From Hyphomicrobiales bacterium (GTDB lineage: Bacteria; Pseudomonadota; Alphaproteobacteria; Rhizobiales; Rhizobiaceae), in assembly GCA_900473175.1 (NCBI GenBank), contig UCKM01000011.1:62001-126000 (forward strand): a stretch of 64,000 nucleotides of DNA, given 5' to 3'. Made by a program: the position numbers and the translations under genes. Positions 47,276-56,434 of this stretch are shown here, piece after piece. Numbering within the stretch: the stretch's first letter is position 1; each line of letters opens with the position of its first letter. Below the pieces are notes generated by a model. That model was not told where the DNA came from. It saw only the letters and a list, made by a program, of their open reading frames with translations, and made no database searches.

Positions 47276-48476
47276 GACCCTTGCTACCGAAGCCGCCGAA
47301 AAGATCGCCGATGAACTTCGGCAGACCGCGCGCATGACCCGTGTCGACGTCGACGGTGACGCTCATGCCAACGCGCAACGGCGGCTTGCCGGCAGTATCG
47401 TCAATGCTGACCAGCATGGGAATGCGCTGGACCACCTTGACCCAGTTGCCCGTCGTGTTCTGCGCCGGCAGCAGCGAAAAGCTGGAGCCCGAGGCGGGGC
47501 TGATACTGGCGACCTTGCCCGTCCACTGAACGCCGGGATAGGTATCGACGCTGATGGCGACCGGCTGGCCTTCCCGCACATAAGTAAGTTCGGTTTCCTT
47601 CGGGCTTGCGGCAACCCATAAATGCGTACCCGATACCAGACTGAATCCTGCCTGCGACGCTTGCAAATAGGCGCCAACCTGCAACGAACTCACATTAGTG
47701 ACGACACCGTCGAAAGGCGCGCGTACGATGGTGCGGTCGAGATTGCGCTGGGCGTTGTCAACGGCTGACTGCGCCTGCAGATATGAAGGGTTCTGTTCAA
47801 CTGGCTGGTTCGGATCGTTGCCCAATTGGGCCAGCGTCGCGGCAGCCTCAGCCCTGGCGACATCGACTTTCTGCTGTGCTGCATCGAGATCGTGCTTGGC
47901 CTGGTCGTAGGTAGCCTTGGAGGCGGCCGCGCTGGCTGTCAGGTCCTGCTGACGCTGCAACGTCTTCTGGAAGAAGGGAATATCCGCCTCAGCCTGGGTG
48001 ATCTCGGCAAGCGATTGCTTGTAACTCGCTTCGAGGTTGAGGATCTGGTTGCGGACGACGCCGAGTTGGGCCTTGGCGCCAGCCAAGGCGATGTCATAGG
48101 CGCTCGGGTCGAGGCGGAAGAGCACCTGGCCCTGCTTCACCTGCTCGTTGTCATGCACCTCGATCGACTTGACCATGCCGGATACGTCCGTCGAAACGCC
48201 AACGACGTCCGCCTGCACATAGGCGTTGTCGGTGGACATGACTTGACCGCCGGTGGCGTACATATATCCGCCGACAATCAGCACGGCCGGCAGCAGGGCA
48301 AAGAGCAGCGGGCGCTTGAGGCTGCGGCGCGGACGTGCAGCCAACGGCGGCGGGGCCGTCTCGGCAGGTGCTGACACCGGAGGCGTTGCCTCCATCGTTG
48401 TGGCGCGCCTCTCCATTATGGGCTCGGCCGTGTCAGAGTTGGCAGGTATGCGTATGGAAGGTGAACCGTCAGCCAT
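47268..48476 (-). CDS. EmrA-type periplasmic adaptor (HlyD family)
   Basis: About 402 residues. The start is chosen at the ATG with AGAGAGAAG upstream. A basic N-terminal tail and one membrane helix (FALLPAVLIVGGYMYATGG) precede the lipoyl halves (GMVKSIEVHDNEQVKQGQVLF and IVRAPFDGVVTNVSSLQVG) flanking a helical hairpin (about residues 130-220). It links the EmrB pump to an outer-membrane channel. It overlaps both neighbours. Confidence 0.92.
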   Translation of the reverse strand: MADGSPSIRIPANSDTAEPIMERRATTMEATPPVSAPAETAPPPLAARPRRSLKRPLLFALLPAVLIVGGYMYATGGQVMSTDNAYVQADVVGVSTDVSGMVKSIEVHDNEQVKQGQVLFRLDPSAYDIALAGAKAQLGVVRNQILNLEASYKQSLAEITQAEADIPFFQKTLQRQQDLTASAAASKATYDQAKHDLDAAQQKVDVARAEAAATLAQLGNDPNQPVEQNPSYLQAQSAVDNAQRNLDRTIVRAPFDGVVTNVSSLQVGAYLQASQAGFSLVSGTHLWVAASPKETELTYVREGQPVAISVDTYPGVQWTGKVASISPASGSSFSLLPAQNTTGNWVKVVQRIPMLVSIDDTAGKPPLRVGMSVTVDVDTGHARGLPKFIGDLFGGFGSKGHV

Positions 48477-48933
48477 GATTCTTCTCTCTGTCATCCACCG
48501 GCGCCTGGCACGCGTCGATCAAATTCGTCTTCATAAGGGTCAATGTTCGAATGAGATGCTCCCGATCTTCTACCGGGATGCCTGCAAGAGCCTCCCCGCG
48601 GGTGGCTTCTCCGATCACGCGTATATCGGCCAGCAACGGCCGCGTTTCCTCGCGCAGGTACAATAGCCAGATACGACGGTCGGTGGGATGCTGCCGGCGT
48701 TCGATCAGGCCCCGTTCCTCGAGCTTGTCCAGGATACGAACCAGTGTGATTGGTTCGATTTCCAGGATTTCGGCCAGTCCGGCTTGATGGATACCCTCAT
48801 TGTTGGCGAGGTAGGCCAAAGTCTGCCACTGCGACCGCGTCAGGCCCAAACCTTTCGCGCGCTGCTCGAATCGTTTGCGCAATAACCGAGCGACGTCGTG
48901 CAGCAAGAAGCCTAGTGTGGGCGTGTTGTTCAT
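48469..48933 (-). CDS. MarR-family regulator of the efflux operon
   Basis: About 154 residues. The winged helix reads TRSQWQTLAYLANNEG, then LAEILEIEPITLVRILDKLEERG and the wing ERRQHPTDRRIWLL. As first gene of marR-emrA-emrB it is probably an autorepressor released by pump substrates. A palindrome at 49012-49029 lies about 80 bases upstream. The start is not strongly supported by a ribosome-binding site. Confidence 0.88.
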   Translation of the reverse strand: MNNTPTLGFLLHDVARLLRKRFEQRAKGLGLTRSQWQTLAYLANNEGIHQAGLAEILEIEPITLVRILDKLEERGLIERRQHPTDRRIWLLYLREETRPLLADIRVIGEATRGEALAGIPVEDREHLIRTLTLMKTNLIDACQAPVDDREKNHG

Positions 48934-49011
48934 GGTGAAGCGACGATACTCGTAAGGATGCTTATGACAATGATGCATATAACAATCGTGCTGCCTAATA
49001 AAAGGGGGCAG

Positions 49012-49029
49012 TTTGTCTCAGCTGACAAA
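49012..49029 (-). promoter_or_regulatory. Candidate MarR operator upstream of the efflux operon
   Basis: TTTGTCTCAGCTGACAAA has 6-bp perfect arms (TTTGTC / GACAAA). Its half-site resembles that of the palindrome at 50060-50076 before the MarR-GNAT gene. Confidence 0.45.
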
Positions 49030-49122
49030 ATGGTGGAAGCAGGCAACATCAACTTGTCGTGAAGCTAATGGCCGACGTGCGCGATCACTAACAGCGGGCA
49101 CGCCGTTTGGACCGCTTGGCGC

Positions 49123-50046
49123 TTACTCGGTGTGCAGATCAAGGACCCAAATCTGCCCGACCAGGTCGTGTCCGAAGGAATGGTGCTTCTCCTCCGCGAC
49201 AAGGCGGAAGCCTGCGGCCTGGTAGATACGCCGCGCGGCGATCAGGACATCATTGGTCCACAGCTTGAGTTGGCGATAACCAAGCTTTCTTGCGCGCTCG
49301 ATGCATCGGGCCACGAGTTCCCGCCCGATCCCGAGCCCTCGTGCACTCGGCTCCACATAGAGGAGCCGGAGTTTGGCGATCGCAGGTTCCTCGCTCTGAA
49401 CCAGGAAAACCGAACCGAGAATGGATCCGCCCCGCTCTGCGACCCAGGCAGCTTCGCGCTCGGCATCAAAATTTGCCACGAACTTGCCGAAGATATCGCA
49501 AGCGAGACCCTCATAGGTCCAATCCCATCCATATTCCTCGTGGTAGAGCACCGCTTGCCGATGAATGATCCAACCGATATCGCCCGGTCGCAGGGTTCGA
49601 TAGACGAAGTCGCTGGCTTGCTGATTGTCGCCGTTGAGGAGTGCCTGGATATGGCGCATCGATGCAATCAACTGCGCACGCGCATCTGCACCGAGCGGCG
49701 CAAGCAGTGTCCTTATCTGCGATTGCGAGCCCTGATCGAGGGCAGCAAATGCCGTATGGCCCGTGGGCGTCAGCGAAATCAGCCGGTGCTTGCCATGCTC
49801 CGGACTGACGCGGCCAATGACGAGATTGCGCTTGGTAAAGCGCGCCAAAATCCGGCTGAGATGGGCTTTGTCCATGTTGAGACTGCGGCCGATTTCGGCG
49901 GATGTCTGCTCGCCATTCTTTGCGAGCTCGTAAAGGACACGCGCCTCGGCCAGCGTGTAATCGCTGGCGAGAAGGTGCCTGTCGAGCAACCCGACTTCCT
50001 TGGTGAAAAAACGATTGAACTGACGAAACTCTTCAACGGCGCTCAT
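49123..50046 (-). CDS. MarR-GNAT fusion: regulator with acetyltransferase domain
   Basis: 307 residues. Residues about 1-145 are a MarR winged helix (RSLNMDKAHLSRILARFTKRNL and the wing RVSPEHGKHRLISL). Residues about 150-307 are a GNAT acetyltransferase (LRLLYVEPSARGLGIGRELVARCI, the acetyl-CoA loop). Such fusions are common in alphaproteobacteria. The acceptor is unknown. A palindrome overlaps its promoter, suggesting autoregulation. Confidence 0.9.
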   Translation of the reverse strand: MSAVEEFRQFNRFFTKEVGLLDRHLLASDYTLAEARVLYELAKNGEQTSAEIGRSLNMDKAHLSRILARFTKRNLVIGRVSPEHGKHRLISLTPTGHTAFAALDQGSQSQIRTLLAPLGADARAQLIASMRHIQALLNGDNQQASDFVYRTLRPGDIGWIIHRQAVLYHEEYGWDWTYEGLACDIFGKFVANFDAEREAAWVAERGGSILGSVFLVQSEEPAIAKLRLLYVEPSARGLGIGRELVARCIERARKLGYRQLKLWTNDVLIAARRIYQAAGFRLVAEEKHHSFGHDLVGQIWVLDLHTE

Positions 50047-50059
50047 GATCGGACCTCTG

Positions 50060-50102
50060 TGTTGTCACTGACAACATACAATGGATAGGTGCACGTCGGC
50101 AA
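50060..50102 (-). promoter_or_regulatory. Promoter and operator of the MarR-GNAT gene
   Basis: On the minus strand TTGCCG (50097-50102) and TATGTT (50073-50078) are 18 bases apart. The perfect 17-base palindrome TGTTGTCACTGACAACA (50060-50076) overlaps the -10 element, 13 bases before the ATG. The layout is that of an autorepressor site. Confidence 0.6.
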
Positions 50103-50203
50103 GTGTGCTGCACGCTTCAATCGAAATCGTGCAACCAGGAGTAGCCAGCGTTGCGATTGCTTGAGTGATATGCTTTCTATTGGAGTAAATTGGGGATCAA
50201 AAA

Positions 50204-51796
50204 ATGACATTGGTGAACGGGAAGGCCGGGAAATCTGCTGGCGTGAACGACGCTTGCCCGGCTGCGCCCGTTGAAATCGAACTTAAGCTGCTGGTTTCCC
50301 CCGGAATGCTCAGCGTCATCCGCGACCATGCTGTCCTTCGGCTCCCGGTTCGCAACAAGGGCACCGTCCGCCGCCTGGAAGCCACCTACTTCGATACCGC
50401 AGACTACAGCTTGTTCAGTGCAGGTTTGTCGCTACGCGTCAGGCGAAGCGGGCGGCACTTCACGCAGACAGTGAAGCGGATATCGACCAAGGACGCGCTC
50501 TCGCGTCAGGAATGGGAGACCCCGGTTGTAGCGATGAGCCCTGATCTTGGTGCATTGCCCATTGCGGAAATCGGTACGCCCTTTGAAACGATCGCTCCCG
50601 AAGCGCTTTTGCCGGTCTTTACCACAAATGTGCGCCGTCATGCTTTCATGGTCGACCTTGCGGACGCGCAGGTCGAAGTGGCCTTCGACGAAGGAACCGT
50701 TGTGGCGGGGGCCGAGCAGGAGCCGATATCGGAGATCGAGCTTGAACTGAAACGCGGCCGGCCTGCTACGCTTTACGAGCTTGGTCTCAGTCTCATGGAA
50801 GCCGGCCCCCTGCGTCTCGGCACTCAGAGTAAATCCACGCGCGGATATATGCTTGCCTCGCTCGAAGCGCCCAAAGCCGTGAAGGCCGGATCATCGAAGC
50901 TTGAGCGGGAAGATATCGTCGATGACGCCATTGCCAGATTTATGGCGGACTGCCAGCAGCAGATATTGGCAAATCTTGTTCCGGCGGAGTCTGGCGAAGA
51001 CCCGGAGGGAATCCATCAATTGCGCGTGGCTTTGCGGCGTCTGCGCACGCTGCTGTGGCTGTTGCGCCGCGAGATCGCAGCGCCGTCGCTCGAGGCACTT
51101 GAGGCAGACGCCAAGCATCTGGCGCAAAGCGTCGGACCGGCACGCAACTGGGATGTGTTCATCGGCTCGACGCTTTCAGGCATCGAAGATGCCGGCCTGC
51201 ATGACGTCGAATTTTCGGGGCTGCGGAGCGCATGCGTGCCCTTCAGGGACAATAGCTACGCGGTGGTGCGGAAAATGATTGCCGATCCGCAAATCAACCG
51301 TTTCCTGTTGGCACTTGGCCTCGCCATCGAACAGCGAAGCTGGCGAAACGATATCGGAAGCGCGACCTTGGCGGTCCTTGCCGAACCGGTCAACAAGTTC
51401 AGCGTTCGTGCCCTTGCCCGTGTTGAACGCAGGGCTATCAAGCTTGGACGGAACTTTGACGAATTGCAGCCCGACGAGCGTCACAAGCTCCGCCTGACGC
51501 TCAAGAAGCTTCGTTATGCGCTGGAGTTTTTCCTGCCGCTCTATGCAGAGCGTACGGCAACGACAAAATTTCTCAAGCGCCTGTCGCATCTTCAGGATGT
51601 TCTGGGAATGGACAATGATATTGCTACGTCGCACGGTATCCTACACGAACTCAAAGAGACGACAGTTGATCCTGATCTGCACCGGGCAATGGGCGCGGTG
51701 ATTGGCTGGCAACGCAGCCACCAGATTGCGCAAGCGGATCGATTACATGAGAAATGGGAACAGTTTACGCATTCGCCACTTTTCTGGAATCGCTGA
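50204..51796 (+). CDS. CYTH-CHAD domain protein (inorganic triphosphatase-like)
   Basis: 530 residues. The N-terminal CYTH domain (about 20-220) opens with the ExExK motif in VEIELKLLV and contains basic residues of a triphosphate tunnel. The C-terminal CHAD domain (about 245-525) is all-helical with conserved His (GIHQLRVALRRLRTLLWLLRR and HKLRLTLKKLRYALEFF). CYTH proteins hydrolyse tripolyphosphate, and CHAD domains bind polyphosphate. It is divergent from the MarR-GNAT gene. Confidence 0.92.
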   Translation: MTLVNGKAGKSAGVNDACPAAPVEIELKLLVSPGMLSVIRDHAVLRLPVRNKGTVRRLEATYFDTADYSLFSAGLSLRVRRSGRHFTQTVKRISTKDALSRQEWETPVVAMSPDLGALPIAEIGTPFETIAPEALLPVFTTNVRRHAFMVDLADAQVEVAFDEGTVVAGAEQEPISEIELELKRGRPATLYELGLSLMEAGPLRLGTQSKSTRGYMLASLEAPKAVKAGSSKLEREDIVDDAIARFMADCQQQILANLVPAESGEDPEGIHQLRVALRRLRTLLWLLRREIAAPSLEALEADAKHLAQSVGPARNWDVFIGSTLSGIEDAGLHDVEFSGLRSACVPFRDNSYAVVRKMIADPQINRFLLALGLAIEQRSWRNDIGSATLAVLAEPVNKFSVRALARVERRAIKLGRNFDELQPDERHKLRLTLKKLRYALEFFLPLYAERTATTKFLKRLSHLQDVLGMDNDIATSHGILHELKETTVDPDLHRAMGAVIGWQRSHQIAQADRLHEKWEQFTHSPLFWNR

Positions 51797-51815
51797 GGAC
51801 GAGAGCCTTTGGGTA

Positions 51816-54305
51816 TCATGGCCCAACGATTTCGTTCGATGGACCGGCATTGCCGGAAGCAAACCCTGTCCAAGTCGAGTCGATATTCGCCCAAGTGTTT
51901 TTGGGTTGCAGCGTTTTGAAACCGATGCTTCCTGACAGGGATGCGGATTCGCGATTGAATACGTTCTTGTAGAGGACCGTGTTGTACTTGCGTGAGCTGC
52001 GTGGCGGCGGCCCTTTGAAGCGTGCATCGTAGGTCCACATCAATTGGTAGGCATCGATAAAGCCGTACGGAACGCCGCTTAGGTGGTTTCCTTCAAAGAC
52101 TGTGCCGTTGTAGTCGCCGCCATCATAATTCCAGGTGTCATATTCAACGCCGATATGCGCCAGATCGTTGAATGTGTTCTTGCGGTAGATGTTGCCAAGG
52201 CCACCCCACACCCCGGCGGTGCCAGAGCCGGTAAATGTCGTTCCGACATAGAGACCGCTATTGCTGTCAGTGACGGTGTTGTTCGAATATTGCAGGAAGT
52301 ACGGGCTCAACCCGCGTGTCGATGCGAGCGCGACGGTCATCATTCCGTGGCGCATCTGGGAAATCCGGTTGTGGTCCACGACGGCGTCATAGACATTTCC
52401 GTAAAGGAGAACAGCAGTGGAATCCGAGTCGTGCTGGCGGTAGCTCGATCGCCCTTGGAAAGTATTGTCGTAGATCGCGATTTGCGATGCTGTTGCCGCC
52501 AATGCGAACCGGCTCGATTTATCCGGAATGACATCCCAAACGCGATCCAAAGTCGCAGTATTCTGCTCCACCGCTACGATGTGGCGGCGTTGACCCGCTC
52601 CGCGACCACCCACGACAACCAGGTCTGCGCCTCCCGCATTTGAGGAATCTGCCAATGCCTTGAAGGAAACCGTCGTTGCGGTGGCTTTCACGAATCCAAT
52701 TTGAAGTTCGCTGCCGACCATCTCGAAGCAGATTTGTTCGCCCTTGTTGCAGTCAACTTTCGAACAATCGTGCGGAGCGGCATCGTGCGATGTATTGCTG
52801 CCCCAATACATGTTCTTCATGCTGCCGAAATGACCTTGCGCCACGAAGTACCGGCCAATGCCGTGTCCGTCGTCGCGGCTCTCATCGGCATTGGCAAGAT
52901 CGTTGCCCACCATTGAAAAATCGCGTCCGCCCCACAGCGACACCACGGATTCCCCGTAACCGGTCATTCGAAAGCGGTTATTGGTCATCAAAATCTGCCG
53001 GCTACTGCCGTAAAAGGACCCGTTTTCGATGAACTCGGACGAATCGAAATAAAGCCCGGAGGAGTCGTGCGATTCCAGGGCCGCCGTGCCCCATGCATCG
53101 AGCCGCACGGATTGCAGGCGCAGGTTAGCGACCGAATTGATCGACAAAAGCGGTTGCGAACCGGTCTTGCCGTTGGCGTTGAGCGCAAGCTTTTCGAACT
53201 GCGCATTAAGCTTGGCGCCCGTTATCATGCTTTTACCAAGAATTGCGCTCAACCTGATCTCGGTAGACCCCATGCCATCGCCAAGCCAGCGCACATTGTT
53301 CGGGGCTTCGAGCGCTGCCGATATGGAATAGATTCCAGCGGGAAAGTTTAGCGTTGCTGGCGCAGCGCGACTGGCGGCGGTCAACGCTTTTGCAATCGCG
53401 GCGGTGTCATCGGCGGAGCCGTTGCCCACGGCACCAAAATCCTTGACGTTAACGATCTGCCGCTCCTGACCGGCCCAGGGCTGTTCGGCGAGAACGCGCA
53501 GGGTCAAAGGACCGCTCCAGCCGAAGCGACCCCCGTGACCATTATGAACCCAGACCTCGTACGACCCGGCTTTGACGTCAGGAATCTTGAAATCGACCTT
53601 GAAAGGATTGACGGAAACGGGCGTCACATATTGCCCGTCTCCGCCTTCGGGCTTGATGTAAATGAACGACGTGGATGTGAGGTTGGATCTGGCAAGATTG
53701 CGGCCGTAGAGGGAAACCGTCGCTCCTGGCGCGGCGTTGTCGGGCCCAAGCCACCATCCTTCGGTCCGATTAATGGCGAAGGCCTTGCCACGCTTGCCAG
53801 CGCGCTCCGGCCAGACCAGATACATCGACCATTGTGGCAGGGAGGCAGGCAGGAGGATCGTTGCTGCGGTATCGTCGGCGCGCAATGCGTCCACCGAAGC
53901 AACGGTTCCCTCCAGCATGGTCGTGGCTTGAGCAAACACATCGAAGCCGGACACGGTGTCGAGCCCTACTCCTGTCATTGAAATGATTTCGTCAGGACCG
54001 GCTGTTCGCGAAATTTCGGCTATTGCGGGACCGGAGGGGTCCATCGCATAGCCTGGCGGATCAAAGGCGTCGACGCTCGAAGGCAAGACAGGCTCGGGGT
54101 TTGGAACCGAAAAGCCGAAGTCGGATGGCACCGCTTTTGCCTCGACGATGGGCGTGACGAGACTTTTCTTCGCTGAGTTGAAGGGGATAGGGCCCCTTTG
54201 GTCAGAGGGCGGTGAAATGGGAGTCGCGTTGGCGGGATCGGTAAGCGCCGCCAAAATCAGCGCGCCTGCCACCAAACACCAACGAAACCGTCTGAATCGG
54301 CGCAT
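51816..54305 (-). CDS. Large exported beta-helix protein (pectate lyase superfamily)
   Basis: 829 residues. A signal peptide (about 1-28) is followed by a low-complexity linker, an IPT/TIG-like beta domain (about 185-275, APGATVSLYGRNLARS). A right-handed beta-helix of the Pectate_lyase_3 type opens with VNVKDFGAVGNGSADDTAAI. It is probably a secreted or surface polysaccharide-active or binding protein. No catalytic residues can be named with confidence. It is convergent with the CYTH-CHAD gene. Confidence 0.82.
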   Translation of the reverse strand: MRRFRRFRWCLVAGALILAALTDPANATPISPPSDQRGPIPFNSAKKSLVTPIVEAKAVPSDFGFSVPNPEPVLPSSVDAFDPPGYAMDPSGPAIAEISRTAGPDEIISMTGVGLDTVSGFDVFAQATTMLEGTVASVDALRADDTAATILLPASLPQWSMYLVWPERAGKRGKAFAINRTEGWWLGPDNAAPGATVSLYGRNLARSNLTSTSFIYIKPEGGDGQYVTPVSVNPFKVDFKIPDVKAGSYEVWVHNGHGGRFGWSGPLTLRVLAEQPWAGQERQIVNVKDFGAVGNGSADDTAAIAKALTAASRAAPATLNFPAGIYSISAALEAPNNVRWLGDGMGSTEIRLSAILGKSMITGAKLNAQFEKLALNANGKTGSQPLLSINSVANLRLQSVRLDAWGTAALESHDSSGLYFDSSEFIENGSFYGSSRQILMTNNRFRMTGYGESVVSLWGGRDFSMVGNDLANADESRDDGHGIGRYFVAQGHFGSMKNMYWGSNTSHDAAPHDCSKVDCNKGEQICFEMVGSELQIGFVKATATTVSFKALADSSNAGGADLVVVGGRGAGQRRHIVAVEQNTATLDRVWDVIPDKSSRFALAATASQIAIYDNTFQGRSSYRQHDSDSTAVLLYGNVYDAVVDHNRISQMRHGMMTVALASTRGLSPYFLQYSNNTVTDSNSGLYVGTTFTGSGTAGVWGGLGNIYRKNTFNDLAHIGVEYDTWNYDGGDYNGTVFEGNHLSGVPYGFIDAYQLMWTYDARFKGPPPRSSRKYNTVLYKNVFNRESASLSGSIGFKTLQPKNTWANIDSTWTGFASGNAGPSNEIVGP

Positions 54306-54449
54306 CCCGATGACTAGCCCCTGAGCTGCGCCCTCATGAAACCAGAGTCCGGCACCTTTTAACAGGCAAGCTCGATAAATAGAACGTGATCGCAGCGCTC
54401 ACGTACTTGACACGACATCGCGTCGAGCCCGCGATCGCAGACTGAGCGC

Positions 54450-54845
54450 TTAATGGTTCCGGATAACGTTCAAGAAGATTGTCGCGATACTTGCCAGGTG
54501 GCTGTCGCCACCCTCCCGGTATGCCTGACGACCCGCAGCCGCTATCGCCTCGAACAACCGATTTTCTTCCTGAGCGGTCTTGGCGATTTCATCGACGAGT
54601 TGTTCGGCATTTTCGCTCTGGGGGTACTTCTTGTTCAAGTAGGTCACGAGCAGTCGTTTACGGCGCTCGATGTCATCGATCATCGCGCTGTAAAAGCCCC
54701 AAACAAACCAAGTCTCTCCGATTTGCAGGTCGACGTTGCTGATTTGATTGCGCTGCCATTCTGGAAGCCTTGCTCGCTGGGCATCAGCGGTCCTGCTTGC
54801 CAACTCATAAGCATCGCTGTCCGTCTTGATGGTTCCGGATGTCAT
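54450..54845 (-). CDS. Hypothetical helical protein
   Basis: 131 residues from the ATG with GGGAGA upstream. Largely alpha-helical and charged (LPEWQRNQISNVDLQIGETW, AQEENRLFEAIAAAGRQAY), no membrane segment. Not recognised. It lies between the beta-helix protein and a glycine-zipper lipoprotein on the same strand. Confidence 0.6.
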   Translation of the reverse strand: MTSGTIKTDSDAYELASRTADAQRARLPEWQRNQISNVDLQIGETWFVWGFYSAMIDDIERRKRLLVTYLNKKYPQSENAEQLVDEIAKTAQEENRLFEAIAAAGRQAYREGGDSHLASIATIFLNVIRNH

Positions 54846-55018
54846 GGCGATCTCCCATATGCCGCTCAACGCGTCCAACTGCATCATAAGGGCAGGGAGC
54901 TGCCGGCGACAACCTTGCAGGTTGCAAGCCATTTCCGGTCATGCGTGATGACGGGTGCAAGCCCAGCGACGGCAAGTCGCGCCCATGTGCCGCTGAGCTT
55001 GCTCCTTTCGTCACGCGT

Positions 55019-55309
55019 TTACCGGCAACGCGCCGTGTAGATTTTGCCATGCCGGTCTCTGTATTGGCAGTACCCGTTTCGGAGGTTGCGGACCAGCAGA
55101 CCGCCAAGCGCACCAGCTCCTGCGCCAATCAAAGCACCTTTGCCGCCGTCTGCAATACCGCCGATTATGGCGCCGGCTGCGGCGCCTACTCCGACGTCCC
55201 TTTCGGTTGTTGTACAACCGGTCAGGGCCGCGACGAGGGTTACCGTCATCATTAGATTTCGCACTAGATATGGGTATTGCGGAATGCGATTGTTCGGGAC
55301 CGGATGCAT
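55019..55309 (-). CDS. Glycine-zipper lipoprotein
   Basis: 96 residues from the ATG with GAAAGG upstream. A lipobox ALTGC follows a hydrophobic stretch. Then GVGAAAGAIIGGIADGGKGALIGAGAGALGG is a glycine-zipper repeat as in SlyB/OsmB-like outer-membrane lipoproteins, and the tail ends with cysteines in the YCQYRDRHGKIYTARCR segment. It is probably an envelope stress or stability protein. Confidence 0.78.
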   Translation of the reverse strand: MHPVPNNRIPQYPYLVRNLMMTVTLVAALTGCTTTERDVGVGAAAGAIIGGIADGGKGALIGAGAGALGGLLVRNLRNGYCQYRDRHGKIYTARCR

Positions 55310-55460
55310 GGCTAACCTTTCTAATTTGAATGGGTACATAACACTGTCTCACCCGATGGCGCGTACTCTGCCATCCGACCCAATATTGGCACGCAGCGAC
55401 GCAATGTCACGCAATTTTAGCTGCGCGGGTTCATGCGGCGGGCGGGGATCCCGGTTGCAG

Positions 55461-56390
55461 TCATTCTTCAACGGCCTCCCAGGTCTTGTCGGGATTGAAG
55501 GAATTGATCTGCTTCACCAGTTTCGCAGTTTCGGGCCCAAGATCCTTTTCGTAGACCGTGCCGTGATGACTGACGACGAACGTCATAACGCCAGTCTCGC
55601 CATATATTGCCGGCCAGGCGATCAGGGCGTGTCCGGCAATCATGTTACCGTTGATGACATAGTCGTATTTGCCACCGGCGATGTTGCTGCCTTGCGATTT
55701 TAGGATACGATAGCGATAGCCGAAATATCCATGGTCCGATTTTGAAGCCCCTTCGACCTTGGCCGGATCGGCAAAGCTTCCCGCCGGACTCTCTTCGCCG
55801 CCTTCAGATTTCCAATAGAGCCCGTCCTGTTTACCTGGCTCGCTGATGAGCTTCTGCGCGAACTCCAGAACGCCGTCACCATCGTGGTCTTCCTTAGCAT
55901 AGGCGGTCTGGGCGAGCACTTCATCGCGGGAGGTCTGGATCGCCTGTAGCTCGTTCTCGCCTATGCGTCTCGCGAGGATTTCCTCTAGACCTGCAACAGT
56001 GTCGAACTGCCATCCGTCATTATGTTTGACGAGTGGAAACGGGAATGGCCAGACCCGGCTTCCCAGTATTACTTCCTTCGAGCCGTCATCGCGGTCCTTG
56101 AGCTCCGTGCGTTCCTTGGATGCCTCCTGCAGCTCCGAGAGGCGGTCGTCGAGGTCTTCAGACTTCTTAGCCTGTTCGGCTTTCAGTCCGAGCAATTTCG
56201 CCAGAGCATCGACGTCCTTGGTCTCCAGCCCTTTCTTCAGCGCGTCCACCGCCTCGCCGGGCTCCTTGAACGTTTGAGGATCGGAACCAACAAACCGTTG
56301 AAGCGACGGTTCCGCAGCGAATGATGCCGTCACTGGCAGAATTGCAAGGACAGCAGCGATCCCGATCATTTTCAGAATTGTGCGATACAT
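55461..56390 (-). CDS. DUF2950 family exported protein
   Basis: 309 residues, start at the ATG with AAGGGG upstream. A signal peptide ends near VTASFAAEP. The rest matches the DUF2950 pattern (FPLVKHNDGWQFDTVAGLEEI, GYFGYRYRILKSQGSNIAGG, AWPAIYGETGVMTFVVSHHG). Function unknown. It lies directly downstream of a DUF3300 gene, a pairing commonly seen, so the two may work together in the envelope. Confidence 0.85.
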   Translation of the reverse strand: MYRTILKMIGIAAVLAILPVTASFAAEPSLQRFVGSDPQTFKEPGEAVDALKKGLETKDVDALAKLLGLKAEQAKKSEDLDDRLSELQEASKERTELKDRDDGSKEVILGSRVWPFPFPLVKHNDGWQFDTVAGLEEILARRIGENELQAIQTSRDEVLAQTAYAKEDHDGDGVLEFAQKLISEPGKQDGLYWKSEGGEESPAGSFADPAKVEGASKSDHGYFGYRYRILKSQGSNIAGGKYDYVINGNMIAGHALIAWPAIYGETGVMTFVVSHHGTVYEKDLGPETAKLVKQINSFNPDKTWEAVEE

Positions 56391-56434
56391 TTTGAAATCC
56401 CCTTCAAAACGAAAGTCTATTGCCCTTGTCCAAA

